Shown here piece after piece: positions 26,998-35,410 of a DNA stretch of 61,422 nt. The notes beneath the pieces were generated by a model. The model was not told the DNA's origin and did not search any database. It worked only from the letters and a program-made list of their open reading frames with translations. Numbering within the stretch: position 1 is the first letter of the stretch; each line of letters opens with the position of its first letter. The stretch comes from an uncultured Rhodopila sp. GTDB taxonomy: Bacteria; Pseudomonadota; Alphaproteobacteria; Acetobacterales; Acetobacteraceae. Both the position numbers and the translations under genes were made by a program. Location of the stretch: positions 1 to 61,422 of the forward strand of contig NZ_CAJATU010000040.1 of the NCBI RefSeq assembly GCF_903944925.1. The letters are read 5' to 3'.

Positions 26998-28188
26998 TCA
27001 CGCCGGAGGCAGGATCGGATCGTCCCCGAACGGCCGGTTGATGATCGACAGCGCTTCGCTGGCAGCGAACAGCCGGTTGCGGCGATAGCCGGTGCGTTCG
27101 ACCAGGATGCCCGCTCCCATCAATTGCTGCACCGCCTGCCCCGCCTGCGCCGCGCTCACGTCCAGCAGCGCCGCCAGCCGCCCGGTGGTGGTGACGGGAT
27201 AATGCGGCAGGACGTCCAGGGCCCGCAGCGCCGCGGAACGGGAGCGGAATTTCCGGCGCGCCAGCCAGAGCGTTCGCAGCTCTTGCAGCGCCCGCCGTGT
27301 TGCCAGCAGCTCGGCAACCGATCCCGTCACGGCATCCCAGACGAAGCCGATGATCTCGTGCCACAGCAGGCGTTGCTGCGCCGCTTCTAATGCCGCGTAG
27401 TAGGCGGACCGGTGCGCTTCGATGTACGGCGACAGGAATAGCGGCGCCCGGCCCTGCGCCGCCATCAGCAGCGGCAGCAGCTGCCGGCCGACACGGCCGT
27501 TGCCATCGGCGAAGGGATGCACCGCCTCGAAATGCGCGTGCGCCACGGCCATGCGGATGATGATGTGCGGCGGCCAGGTCTCGTCGGCATCGCCGCGCAT
27601 ATAGGCGATGGTGTCGGCGAGGCAGCGGCCGATGTCCTCGGGCGGCGTCGGGTTGTAGGTCGAGTAGGCGATGTCGCCGCGCCCGCCGATCCAGACGACG
27701 CGGGTGCGGGTTTCGCCGGGGGTGCCGGGATAGGCGGTTTCGCTGTGCATCACCGCCCGGTGCAACTCGCTGATCAGTCCCGAGGTGAAGACCGACGGCC
27801 CCAGCGACGTGGCCTGCGGCACGGCGGCATCCAGGCACAGGGCATAGTCCCTGACCTGGCGTGCTGCGTCCTGTGCTCGGGTATCGCCGGTTTCCTCGAC
27901 CGCGAGCAGTTCGTCGAGCGTGCTGTTGGTGCCTTCGATCGCCGAACTGCTGACCGCTTCCCGCCGCATAAGGATGCGGCTGACCAGCCAGGGGTCACCC
28001 AGTTCCGAGGTCAGCGTTTCGAGCCGCGAAAGCGCTGCCGATGCCGCCTGGATCTCGCGCATGACCGCGGTAATGGGCGGCGAAGCCGCCGGCGGCGGCA
28101 GTGGCACCACCTCGTAGTGGTTGGCGAACGGTGGCGGCAGGCGTTTCAGCGCTTGCCGGACCTGATGGCAGAGACCGGAGCGGTCCAC
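26998..28188 (-). CDS. Fic-family AMP-transferase with C-terminal winged helix
   Basis: This 396-residue protein has the Fic core motif HPFADGNGRVGR at residues 224-235 and, N-terminal to it, the inhibitory helix SSSAIEGTNS (about residues 80-89, with the key Glu85). That makes it a class II Fic protein controlled by its own N-terminal helix. A winged-helix-like region near the end (TTTGRLAALLDVSAAQAGQA) is common in this group and suggests DNA binding. Fic enzymes transfer AMP (or other groups) onto hydroxyl side chains of target proteins; the target is not known. An imperfect 42-base palindrome lies directly upstream at 28218-28259 and could be its operator. It is probably monocistronic. 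Confidence 0.88.
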   Translation of the reverse strand: MDRSGLCHQVRQALKRLPPPFANHYEVVPLPPPAASPPITAVMREIQAASAALSRLETLTSELGDPWLVSRILMRREAVSSSAIEGTNSTLDELLAVEETGDTRAQDAARQVRDYALCLDAAVPQATSLGPSVFTSGLISELHRAVMHSETAYPGTPGETRTRVVWIGGRGDIAYSTYNPTPPEDIGRCLADTIAYMRGDADETWPPHIIIRMAVAHAHFEAVHPFADGNGRVGRQLLPLLMAAQGRAPLFLSPYIEAHRSAYYAALEAAQQRLLWHEIIGFVWDAVTGSVAELLATRRALQELRTLWLARRKFRSRSAALRALDVLPHYPVTTTGRLAALLDVSAAQAGQAVQQLMGAGILVERTGYRRNRLFAASEALSIINRPFGDDPILPPA

Positions 28189-28217
28189 GATAACCCTTCG
28201 TATGGGAACGACCGGAC

Positions 28218-28259
28218 GGTTTATAATAAGGCTTTTGATAGAAACCCATTGTATAAGCC
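28218..28259. promoter_or_regulatory. Imperfect palindrome upstream of the Fic gene
   Basis: The 42-base stretch from GGTTTATAATAAGG to GTATAAGCC is a near palindrome, with about 15 of 21 positions matching when folded. It is the most AT-rich part of a GC-rich area. It lies 30 bases before the fic start codon and includes TTATAA on the fic strand, suitable as a -10. It may be an operator bound by the Fic winged helix or by another regulator. Confidence 0.4.
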
Positions 28260-28272
28260 GTTGTTCGGCCGC

Positions 28273-28740
28273 TTACGCAGGGTTTCGATTGGTCAGTCCG
28301 GCGGCGGCCTCCGGCAGGCCCAGCCGGCGCAGCAGCACTCGGCTGCCCGGACCGGCGACATCGGCGACCGTATAGCGGTCCAGTACCCCAAGCAGCGCCG
28401 CGGTTGCTTCGTCCATGATGGACCGCAGCGGGCAGCATCCGTCGATCGCGCATTCTCCGCCGCCCTGGCATTCGACCAGCGCCAGTTCCGGCTCGGTCGC
28501 CCGCACCACTTGGCCAAGGCCGATCAGCGCGGCGGGGCGCGCGAGGCGCAGGCCGCCGTTCCGGCCGCGCAGTGTATCGATCAGCCCCGCCTGGCCGAGC
28601 GCGAAGACCACCTTGGTCATATGGCTTTCGGAGATTCGGTAGGCGGCGGCGATCTCGGCGATCGACGCCATGGCATCCGGCCGCAGCGCCAGGTAAATCA
28701 GCGTGCGGAGTCCGTAATCGGTGAAGCGGGTCAGACGCAT
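28273..28740 (-). CDS. nsrR: NsrR, nitric-oxide-sensing Rrf2-family repressor
   Basis: The 155-residue protein begins MRLTRFTDYGLRTLIYLALR, the standard NsrR opening, with a winged helix (residues about 25-65, ISESHMTKVVFALGQAG). It carries the cluster cysteines at 91, 97 and 102 (plus 103) in VECQGGGECAIDGCCPL. NsrR holds an iron-sulfur cluster that reacts with NO, releasing DNA. It is the third gene of the hcp-hcr-nsrR unit, eight bases after hcr, so the repressor is made with the genes it controls. A 23-base NsrR-type palindrome upstream of hcp (31595-31617) is the matching operator. A longer start at 28848 would overlap hcr. Confidence 0.92.
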   Translation of the reverse strand: MRLTRFTDYGLRTLIYLALRPDAMASIAEIAAAYRISESHMTKVVFALGQAGLIDTLRGRNGGLRLARPAALIGLGQVVRATEPELALVECQGGGECAIDGCCPLRSIMDEATAALLGVLDRYTVADVAGPGSRVLLRRLGLPEAAAGLTNRNPA

Positions 28741-28748
28741 GATGACTT

Positions 28749-29771
28749 CTAGCGCGGTTGGACCTGTTCCGAGAACACCCGATCCAGCGGAAGGCCGCGC
28801 ACCGCGGCCGCCGTTGTCGCCGCCGCGACCAGCCCGGGCGGTCCGCACACATAGATATCCGGTGGCTCCGCCGCCCGGTCGAGCGTCGCGGCGAGCGCGT
28901 CGGCGGCACTGCCGCGGAACCCGGTCCAGTCGTCACCGGGGTGCCAGACGCTCAGCACCACCGTCAGGTTCGGCAGCGCCGCCTGGAGGTCCGGGATCAG
29001 GTCCGCCGCGAACAGTTCGTCCTCCCGGTTCGCCGCGAAGATCAGCGTGGTCGGCAGTTCGTCCTGAAACTCGGCCAGATGCCGCAGCATCGACAGGATC
29101 GGCGCGAAGCCGCAGCCGCCGCCAATCAGGCAGCGCGACCGGGGGCTGGTTTCATCGAGCAGGAAGCGGCCGAGCGGCCCGCGCAGCTGGAGCCTGTCGC
29201 CGGGGCGAGCGGTTTCGGCGAGCCAGGTGGAAAACGCACCGTCCGGCTGAAGCCGGATCAGGAAGTCGAGCCGCCCGTCCCAGTTCGGCAGGTTGGCCAT
29301 TGAATAGGCGCGGCGGATCGTCGTGCCGGGGATGGAAAGTTCCATGTACTGGCCGGGGACAAAGTCAGCGGCCGTGCCGAGCGCCGGGTCCGGCAAAAGC
29401 GTCAGGCTCAGCGCGACCGCGGCGCTGCCGGCCGGGGTCAGGCTGGCGATCGTCGCGTCACGCAGCGGTATGCGGTGGCGGTGGATGTCCGCCTGGCCGT
29501 AGGGCAGGTCGATCACCAAATCGCCTTCCGGGCGGCAGCGGCACAGCAGAACGCCGCCCTCCGCGGCATCCGGCAGCGCGCCGGCACCGACGGGGCTGAG
29601 CGCGTAGGGACCCTCGGCGACACGGGCATGGCAGGCGCCGCAGGTGCCTTCATGGCACATCGCCGGCAGGTACAGCCCCGCCGTCTCGGCGGCGTCGAGC
29701 ACGCTGTCGGCATCGGCGCAGGGAAAGTCGAAACGCGCACCGTCGCGCGTCAACAGAGTAATGTCGGGCAT
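28749..29771 (-). CDS. hcr: NADH-dependent reductase for the hybrid cluster protein (Hcr-like)
   Basis: The 340-residue protein starts with a plant-type [2Fe-2S] domain: cysteines 39, 44, 47 and 77 in MCHEGTCGACHARV and VLLCRCRPEG. This is followed by an FAD-binding domain (residues about 110-215, GQYMELSIPGTTIRRAYSMA) and an NAD-binding domain (CLIGGGCGFAPILSML, YVCGPPGLV). Unlike E. coli Hcr, where the ferredoxin domain is at the C-terminus, here it is N-terminal, the order seen in BenC/dioxygenase reductases. Position directly after hcp and before nsrR argues that it feeds electrons from NADH to Hcp. AAGGTG precedes the ATG at 29771. Reaction partner is inferred from context. Confidence 0.82.
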   Translation of the reverse strand: MPDITLLTRDGARFDFPCADADSVLDAAETAGLYLPAMCHEGTCGACHARVAEGPYALSPVGAGALPDAAEGGVLLCRCRPEGDLVIDLPYGQADIHRHRIPLRDATIASLTPAGSAAVALSLTLLPDPALGTAADFVPGQYMELSIPGTTIRRAYSMANLPNWDGRLDFLIRLQPDGAFSTWLAETARPGDRLQLRGPLGRFLLDETSPRSRCLIGGGCGFAPILSMLRHLAEFQDELPTTLIFAANREDELFAADLIPDLQAALPNLTVVLSVWHPGDDWTGFRGSAADALAATLDRAAEPPDIYVCGPPGLVAAATTAAAVRGLPLDRVFSEQVQPR

Positions 29772-29823
29772 GGAGCACCTTGGAGAAGATCGGGCGGCTG
29801 ATGTGGCGAGGGCCGTACCACTG

Positions 29824-29856
29824 GTGTCATGGCCGGATTTAGCCCGGCCATGACAC
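29824..29856. repeat. REP-like palindrome, copy 1 (between hcp and hcr)
   Basis: GTGTCATGGCCGG (29824-29836) pairs perfectly with CCGGCCATGACAC (29844-29856) around a 7-base loop. The same stem occurs at 35312-35384 and, slightly changed, at 54175-54204. Within the hcp-hcr transcript it could set the ratio of the two messages. Confidence 0.75.
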
Positions 29857-29880
29857 GTACGCAACGTCGTGCGGCCGCCG

Positions 29881-31551
29881 CTACGCCGCCTGGCGTTGCA
29901 GGGCGTGGGCGATGTCGGCTTCGGCGTTGGTAATCGGCAGGATGCCGAAGCGGCTGACCAGAATGTCCAGCAGCGCCGGGGTCAGGAATGCCGGCAATGT
30001 CGGCCCCAGCCGGACATTCCGCACACCAAGCGCCAACAGCGTCAGGAACACCGCAGCCGCTTTCTGCTCGAACCAGGAGATGATGAGCGACAGCGGCAGC
30101 TCGTTCACGCCGCAATCGAACGCCCCGGCCAGTGCCTGGGCGATCACCAGCGCTGAATAGGTGTCGTTGCACTGGCCCAGATCGAGCAGCCGCGGCAGGC
30201 CCGCCACGGTGCCGAAGTCATGCGAATTGAACCGATATTTGCCGCATCCCAGCGTCAGGATCATCGAGTCCTCGGGCACCGCCTCGGCGAATTCGGTGTA
30301 GTAGTTGCGGCCCGGTGCCGCGCCGTCGCAGCCGCCGATCAGGAAGAAATGCTTCAGCGCGCCGGACTTGACCGCCTCGATCACAGAGCCGGCAACTCCC
30401 AACACGGCATCGCGCCCGAAGCCGACAGTGATGGTCTTTTCCGCTTCGGTCGCGGCAAAGCCCGGCAGGGCGCGTGCCGCCTGCACGACGGCGCTGAAAT
30501 CCCCGTCGCCGATGTGGCGCAGACCCGGCCAGCCAACGGGGCCGGCGGTGAAGATGCGGTTGCGATACGCTGCCTGAGGCTCGATCAGGCAGTTGGACGT
30601 CATCACAATCGGCCCCGGGAAGGCGGCGAACTCGGTCTGCTGGTTCTGCCAGGCGCCACCGTAATTGCCGGCCAGATGCGGATACGCCCGCAGCTTCGGA
30701 TAGCCGTGCGCCGGCAGCATCTCGCCATGGGTATAGACGTTGATCCCGGTGTCGCGGGTCGCTTCCAGGATCGCGGCGAGGTCGCGCAGGTCGTGGCCGG
30801 ATACCAGGATCGCCTTGCCGGCGACCGGGGTCACCCGAACGGCGGACGGCGATGGCGTGCCGAACGTCCCGGTGTTGGCTGCGTCGAGCGCCTCCATTGC
30901 CGCAAAGTTGCAGCGGCCGAGCGCCAGGGCTTCCTCAAGCAACACGTTCAGGTCGCTCTGATCGCTGGCCAGGACATCGAGGGCTCGCGCGATGCCGTCG
31001 CCGATGGCCTCGCGCCGCTGGCCGAGCACCTCGGCATGGTGCGCGTAGGCGGCGACGCCCTTTAGCCCGTACAGCAGCAAAGCACGCAACCCGATGACAT
31101 CGGCGCCCACCGTCTCGATACCGGCACGCACACCGATCGTCGCGGCCTGGGCCTGCAGGCCGGGCAGCGAGTCGGCTGCTGCGAACGCGGCGGGTCCATC
31201 CAGTGTGCTCATGGTTCCGGATGCGGCCTCATAGGCTGAGCGCAGGCGGTCACGGACGCGTGCCGCCTCGGCGATGAGGGCGACGAAGCGGGTGCGGTTG
31301 AAGTTGACGTTGGTCAAGGTGGTGAACATGGCGAACAGCACGAAGCTGTCGGCATCACGGTCCGCATGGCCGAGCGCGGCGAGGCGCGTGCGGTACTGGC
31401 CGATGCCCTGCAACTGATGGATCAGCACATCCTGCAAGTCGGCGGTCGCCTCGTCCTTGCCGCACACGCCTTTGGCGGTAGAGCACCCTGCCCCCGCGCC
31501 GGTCTGCCCCGCTTCGGGCCGCATCGTCTGTTCACATTGAAAGCAAAACAT
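29881..31551 (-). CDS. hcp: Hybrid cluster protein (hydroxylamine/NO reductase)
   Basis: This 556-residue protein is of normal Hcp length. The N-terminal cluster cysteines are at 3, 6, 23 and 30 ([21 protein letters not shown]), the wider spacing of the class II type with a [2Fe-2S] or [4Fe-4S] cluster. Hybrid-cluster ligands lie in [49 protein letters not shown] and [12 protein letters not shown]. Hcp reduces NO to N2O (and hydroxylamine in vitro) in the cytoplasm under low oxygen. It heads the hcp-hcr-nsrR operon. An FNR-type box (31634-31647) and an NsrR-type site (31595-31617) precede it, so it should be made without oxygen and when NO is present. Confidence 0.95.
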   Translation of the reverse strand: MFCFQCEQTMRPEAGQTGAGAGCSTAKGVCGKDEATADLQDVLIHQLQGIGQYRTRLAALGHADRDADSFVLFAMFTTLTNVNFNRTRFVALIAEAARVRDRLRSAYEAASGTMSTLDGPAAFAAADSLPGLQAQAATIGVRAGIETVGADVIGLRALLLYGLKGVAAYAHHAEVLGQRREAIGDGIARALDVLASDQSDLNVLLEEALALGRCNFAAMEALDAANTGTFGTPSPSAVRVTPVAGKAILVSGHDLRDLAAILEATRDTGINVYTHGEMLPAHGYPKLRAYPHLAGNYGGAWQNQQTEFAAFPGPIVMTSNCLIEPQAAYRNRIFTAGPVGWPGLRHIGDGDFSAVVQAARALPGFAATEAEKTITVGFGRDAVLGVAGSVIEAVKSGALKHFFLIGGCDGAAPGRNYYTEFAEAVPEDSMILTLGCGKYRFNSHDFGTVAGLPRLLDLGQCNDTYSALVIAQALAGAFDCGVNELPLSLIISWFEQKAAAVFLTLLALGVRNVRLGPTLPAFLTPALLDILVSRFGILPITNAEADIAHALQRQAA

Positions 31552-31594
31552 GAAGCCGTCCTGTTCCTGCCGTTTGTCCCTCCGGGCTGACCAG

Positions 31595-31617
31595 AAGGTT
31601 CATTTGTAATGAACCTT
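31595..31617 (-). promoter_or_regulatory. NsrR operator upstream of hcp
   Basis: AAGGTTCATTT, one central base, then TAATGAACCTT form an 11-1-11 palindrome with a single mismatch. This matches the known NsrR consensus shape (AAG-N-TGCATTT followed by its mirror). It is centred 55 bases before the hcp start and overlaps a TACAAA -10 on the minus strand, as expected for a repressor site. Confidence 0.85.
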
Positions 31618-31633
31618 ATGCGGCGCGGGCGGC

Positions 31634-31647
31634 ATGATCTGGATCAA
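31634..31647 (-). promoter_or_regulatory. FNR/Dnr-type box upstream of hcp
   Basis: On the minus strand TTGAT-CCAG-ATCAT matches the FNR-family consensus TTGAT-N4-ATCAA in nine of ten fixed positions. Its centre is about 34 bases upstream of the NsrR site centre. If transcription starts near 31596-31599, the box lies close to -41.5 to -44, suitable for direct activation. Confidence 0.7.
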
Positions 31648-31656
31648 GTCGCACTG

Positions 31657-32217
31657 CTATGGGGTGGCCAGCGTGGCGGCCGCGGCCCGGGCGCATCGTT
31701 CGAACACCGTCAGGTCGCGCCAGCGGTCCGCGTCTTCGCGGATCAGGCTGGTGATGCCGGCCTCGATCATCAGGTTGTCGAACAGGCCGAACTGCTCGAC
31801 CAGCATTCCGTCGGAGTCCCACCATGATCCGTCCGGCGCCTGCCTTCCGCCGCCGATGGCCGCCAGGGTGCGGTCGAGGAACGGCGCCGCCACGGTGGCG
31901 TAGCCGAAGACCTTCAGGCCGAGGCCGCGGGCAAAGCCGATCTCGTAGATGGTGCCGGCGTCGGCGGAGGGTCCGCGGAAGGGGGTGAGGTTGGCGATGA
32001 GAGCGGCGCAGCCTCGGATATGCGCCTCGTTGCGGAGGGCGATTTGGCGCCATTCGGGGAGGTTGGACCAGCACGCGGGCTGGTTGGGAAGATCGTCGAG
32101 CGGGGAGACGCCGGTCAGTTGGTAGCCGGCGCAGATGGCTTTCTTACGTGCGAGCCAGTCGGCGGCGTCGGGCAGGAACACGTCGGGACCGGCGAGGTAG
32201 ATCTTGCCCGTCGTCAT
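31657..32217 (-). CDS. Nucleoside 2-deoxyribosyltransferase family protein
   Basis: From the ATG at 32217, with GGAGA upstream, the protein has 186 residues. It shows the family pattern: IYLAGPDVFLPDAADWLARK, the acidic DLPNQ region, ALIANLTPFRGPSADAGTIY with the conserved Asp, then EIGFARGLGLKVFGYA, which holds the catalytic Glu. Such enzymes swap bases between deoxynucleosides or hydrolyse nucleotides in salvage; some act as nucleotide hydrolases. It is a stand-alone gene about 260 bases downstream of pgk on the same strand, separated by the pgk terminator. It ends 10 bases before the FNR box of hcp, so read-through into hcp is possible. Confidence 0.82.
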   Translation of the reverse strand: MTTGKIYLAGPDVFLPDAADWLARKKAICAGYQLTGVSPLDDLPNQPACWSNLPEWRQIALRNEAHIRGCAALIANLTPFRGPSADAGTIYEIGFARGLGLKVFGYATVAAPFLDRTLAAIGGGRQAPDGSWWDSDGMLVEQFGLFDNLMIEAGITSLIREDADRWRDLTVFERCARAAAATLATP

Positions 32218-32437
32218 TGCGAGGTCTCCACCGGTCCCCATCGGACATTGCTATGGGCGCTGCCAAGGCTTCGGAGCTGGCATTTGGAGCCGACATCGGA
32301 TTCAGGCGCCAAGGTGGCCAGGACCACCAAAACGCCAAGGGTGCTGAAACCGGAACCGGGGGCGGCTATTCGAACTTGGCGTCTTGGCGGTCAAGCGGAC
32401 TAATTAGCAACCCGCACCTGTCCCGCTTTGTTCAGGC

Positions 32438-32467
32438 AAAAGGGGGCAGCCACGCTGACAGCCCCCT
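32438..32467 (-). terminator. Intrinsic terminator of pgk
   Basis: On the minus strand AGGGGGC (32467-32461) pairs with GCCCCCT (32447-32441) and is followed by TTTT (32441-32438). The hairpin starts 12 bases after the pgk stop codon, a textbook intrinsic terminator layout. Confidence 0.85.
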
Positions 32468-32478
32468 ATGTGACGCGA

Positions 32479-33669
32479 TTAGCCCTCCAGCGCGGCCACT
32501 CCTGGCAGGGTCTTGCCTTCCAGCCATTCCAGGAACGCCCCGCCGGCCGACGACACGTAGCTGAGCTGGTCGATCACCCCGGCATGCCGCAGCGCCGAGA
32601 CCGTATCGCCGCCGCCGGCCACGCTTCGCAGGCCATGCTTCTGAGTCGCCTCGGCGACCGCATGCGCAAGCGCCACGGTGGAGGCATCGAACGGCGGAGT
32701 CTCGAACGCGCCGAGCGGACCGTTCCACACCAGCGTCCTGATCGACGGCAATTGCGCGATCAGCGCGGCGACCGACTTCGGACCGACGTCCAGGATCATT
32801 GTATCCGCCGGCACCGCATCGACGGACACCGTCTCCGTCGGCGGGTTCGGCTTGAACTCCCGGGAGACCACGCCATCCACCGGCAACACGATCTGGCAGC
32901 CGGCGGCCTTGGCCTTGCCAACGATCTCCAGCGCCGTGGCGTGCATCTCGGCTTCCTGCAAGGACTTGCCGACGGACTTGCCCTCGGCGGCGAGGAAGGT
33001 GTTCGCCATGGCGCCGCCGATGACCAGGAAGTCCACCTTGGTCACCAGGTTGCCCAGCAGCTCCAGCTTGGTGGAGACTTTCGAGCCGCCGACGATCGCC
33101 AGCACCGGCCGGACCGGATTGCCGAGCGCGGCATCCAGCGCCTCGAGTTCCTTCTGCATCAGCCGCCCGGCATAGGACGGCAGGAAATGCGCCACGCCTT
33201 CGGTGCTGGCATGCGCGCGGTGCGCCGCGGAGAAGGCGTCGTTGACGAAAATGTCGGCCAGCTTGGCGAGATCCTCGGAGAACTGGCGATCGTTCTTTTC
33301 GTCGCCGGCGTGGAAGCGGGTGTTTTCCAGCACCAGCACCTGGCCGGGCTGCAGCAGCTCGACCGCCTGCTCAGCGGCCGGACCGGTGCAGTCCTCGACG
33401 AAGCGGACGCGGGCGCCCAGCACTTCGCCCAGTGCCGCGGCCATCGGGGCGAGCGACATCTCCGGCACGCGCTTGCCCTTGGGGCGGTCGAAATGGCTGC
33501 AAACGATCACCTTGGCACCTTTGCCGGCGAGTTCCCGGATGGTGGGGGACAGCCGCTCGATGCGGGTCAGGTCGGAAATCTTGCCGTCGCGCACCGGCAC
33601 GTTGAGATCGGCGCGCACCAGGACGCGCTTCCCGGCGACGTCAACGGAGTCGAGAGTACGGAATGGCAT
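32479..33669 (-). CDS. pgk: Phosphoglycerate kinase
   Basis: The 396-residue protein is full-length Pgk: [20 protein letters not shown] at the start, [46 protein letters not shown] in the hinge region, [17 protein letters not shown], and the ATP-binding end [12 protein letters not shown]. It transfers phosphate from 1,3-bisphosphoglycerate to ADP in glycolysis and runs in reverse in gluconeogenesis. In many bacteria it sits with gap; here it is alone, 15 kb from gap and on the opposite strand. A strong terminator lies 12 bases after the stop. Confidence 0.97.
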   Translation of the reverse strand: MPFRTLDSVDVAGKRVLVRADLNVPVRDGKISDLTRIERLSPTIRELAGKGAKVIVCSHFDRPKGKRVPEMSLAPMAAALGEVLGARVRFVEDCTGPAAEQAVELLQPGQVLVLENTRFHAGDEKNDRQFSEDLAKLADIFVNDAFSAAHRAHASTEGVAHFLPSYAGRLMQKELEALDAALGNPVRPVLAIVGGSKVSTKLELLGNLVTKVDFLVIGGAMANTFLAAEGKSVGKSLQEAEMHATALEIVGKAKAAGCQIVLPVDGVVSREFKPNPPTETVSVDAVPADTMILDVGPKSVAALIAQLPSIRTLVWNGPLGAFETPPFDASTVALAHAVAEATQKHGLRSVAGGGDTVSALRHAGVIDQLSYVSSAGGAFLEWLEGKTLPGVAALEG

Positions 33670-33795
33670 TATTATTGGTCCCCCATAAAAGATGGCGCGT
33701 CTTACAGGGTTTCGGTTGCGGGCGCCATATGGAGAGGCGGGGTCTCGGTGCAGTGGACTGGGTGAAAAGGCCGCCCCCTATGGTAAACCCCGCGC

Positions 33796-34770
33796 ATGGC
33801 CGACCACGACTCCGTCTACCACAAGCTCTTTGGCCACCCCGGCATGGTGGCGCAACTGCTGCGCGACTTCGTCGCCGAACCCTGGCTCAACGACCTCGAT
33901 CTCGACGGCATGGAGCGTCTGAACGCCAAGTTCCACTCCGAAACGGGCGAGCGGCGCGAAGGCGATATGATCTGGCGCATCCCGCGGCGTGGCGGCGGCA
34001 CCGACACCTACCTGATGCTGCTGCTGGAGTTTCAATCCACGCCCGACCGCTGGATGGCGCTGCGGGCGTTGGTCTATGTCGGTCTGTTGTGGCAGCATTT
34101 GGTGCGGGAAAAGCAGTTGCCGCCGGATGGCAGGTTGCCGCCGGTCCTGCCGGTGGTCGTTTATAACGGCGATCCGCGCTGGGCGATGCCGCTGGCGCTA
34201 CACGAGCTTGTCGGCCTGCCCATGAACACGCCGTTGTGGCGATATCAGCCGGAGATGCGCTACCATCTGGTGGACGAAGGCGCGTTCAGCGAGGATGATC
34301 TGGCGGCACGCGACACGCTGGCGGCGCTGCTGTTTCGGCTGGAGGGTTCGCCGGACCCGGACCGGGTGGTTGCCCTGGCCGACGCCGTGCTGGCGTGGTT
34401 CGGGCGGCATCCGGGGTTTGACGGGCTGAGGCCGCTGTTTGCCGAGTTGCTGGGCGGCCTGATGGAGCCGCTCGAACCGGGGGTTCGGGTGCCGGAGGAG
34501 TTGCTGGAGGTGCGGAACATGCTGGCGACACGGGCTGAGGACTGGAAGCGGCAGTGGCTGCAGGAGGGCCTTGAGAAGGGCCTGGTGGAAGGCCGTTTGA
34601 AGGGCCGTGCAGAAGGCGAGGCGGCCTTGCTGCTGCGCCTGCTGGAACGCCGGTTCGGAGCACTGCCGGCTGGGGTCAGAGAACGCGTCGCCGCCGCCGA
34701 CACTGCTGCGCTGGAAACGTGGGGCCTCCGCGTGCTGGAGGCCGGGAGCCTTGACGACGTGCTGCGGTAG
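33796..34770 (+). CDS. Rpn-family PD-(D/E)XK nuclease (recombination-promoting nuclease)
   Basis: The 324-residue protein begins HDSVYHKLFGHPGMVAQLLR and has the nuclease-fold acidic residues at Asp57 (GDMIWRI) and Glu78-x-Gln80 (LMLLLEFQST), characteristic of the Rpn/YhgA transposase-like nuclease family. The C-terminus carries charged repeats (EGLEKGLVEGRLKGRAEGEA) and a short DUF4351-like tail (LLRLLERRFGALPAGV). Such proteins cut DNA and can promote recombination; some are phage-defence or mobile-element derived. It is divergent from pgk. The preceding start region has no clear regulatory site. It may be a single, intact, recently acquired copy. Confidence 0.85.
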   Translation: MADHDSVYHKLFGHPGMVAQLLRDFVAEPWLNDLDLDGMERLNAKFHSETGERREGDMIWRIPRRGGGTDTYLMLLLEFQSTPDRWMALRALVYVGLLWQHLVREKQLPPDGRLPPVLPVVVYNGDPRWAMPLALHELVGLPMNTPLWRYQPEMRYHLVDEGAFSEDDLAARDTLAALLFRLEGSPDPDRVVALADAVLAWFGRHPGFDGLRPLFAELLGGLMEPLEPGVRVPEELLEVRNMLATRAEDWKRQWLQEGLEKGLVEGRLKGRAEGEAALLLRLLERRFGALPAGVRERVAAADTAALETWGLRVLEAGSLDDVLR

Positions 34771-34882
34771 CCCGTCCATTGGCGCAGGCGCCTTGCCCTT
34801 GGGCATCAGATGCAGCAATAGCCTGTGGAGCGGGGGCAGGCTGCGGCGAAGCAGATAAATATCATCGCCCCGGAGGTGCGGG

Positions 34883-35287
34883 ATGGACATCAGGAAGGGC
34901 TACAAGCAACTGGTTGCCGAGGCCAACGCTGAAATCGAAACACTCCCGGTCGAGGATGCCATCGCCCTGGTTGGCCAGCCCGGCGTCGTCTTCGTCGATC
35001 TGCGCGACCCGCGGGAGATGGAGCGCGAGGGCAAGATGCCCGGCGCCTTCGCCTGCACCCGCGGCATGCTGGAATTCTGGATCGATCCGGAGAGTCCCTA
35101 CGCCAAGCCGATTTTCACCGAGCCGAAGCGTTTCGTGTTCTTCTGCGCCGGAGGTTGGCGGTCCGCGCTGGCGGCGAAGACCGCGCAGGACATGGGGTTG
35201 GAAAACGTAGCCCATATCGACGGCGGCTTCGGCGCCTGGAAGAAGGCCGGCGGCCCGGTTGACGCGCCGCAGCCGAAAAAGCCGTAG
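34883..35287 (+). CDS. Single-domain rhodanese-like sulfurtransferase
   Basis: The 134-residue protein has an N-terminal helical lead (residues 1-25), the rhodanese opening GVVFVDLRDPREMEREGKMP, and the active-site loop FFCAGGWRSA with Cys88 as the likely persulfide carrier. It ends with HIDGGFGAWKKAGGPV, the usual family end. It would move sulfane sulfur between thiols in the cytoplasm. GGAGG lies about nine bases before the ATG. It is not next to sulfur-metabolism genes. A REP-like palindrome follows its stop codon. Confidence 0.88.
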   Translation: MDIRKGYKQLVAEANAEIETLPVEDAIALVGQPGVVFVDLRDPREMEREGKMPGAFACTRGMLEFWIDPESPYAKPIFTEPKRFVFFCAGGWRSALAAKTAQDMGLENVAHIDGGFGAWKKAGGPVDAPQPKKP

Positions 35288-35311
35288 GCGACGCAGACGT
35301 TCTGACCCGCC

Positions 35312-35384
35312 GTGTCATGGCCGGATTTGTCCCGGGGCTTTCCGGACCGTGCCGGACACCGTGTCCTTGCCCCGGCCATGACAC
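35312..35384. repeat. REP-like palindrome, copy 2 (composite, after the rhodanese gene)
   Basis: The outer arms GTGTCATGGCCGG (35312-35324) and CCGGCCATGACAC (35372-35384) are identical to those of copy 1. They enclose an extra 47 bases with a GGACACCGTGTCC palindrome at about 35354-35366. It lies between two convergent genes and may end transcription from both sides. Confidence 0.75.
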
Positions 35385-35410
35385 ATCAGCAACGGCCACG
35401 ATGTTCGTCC

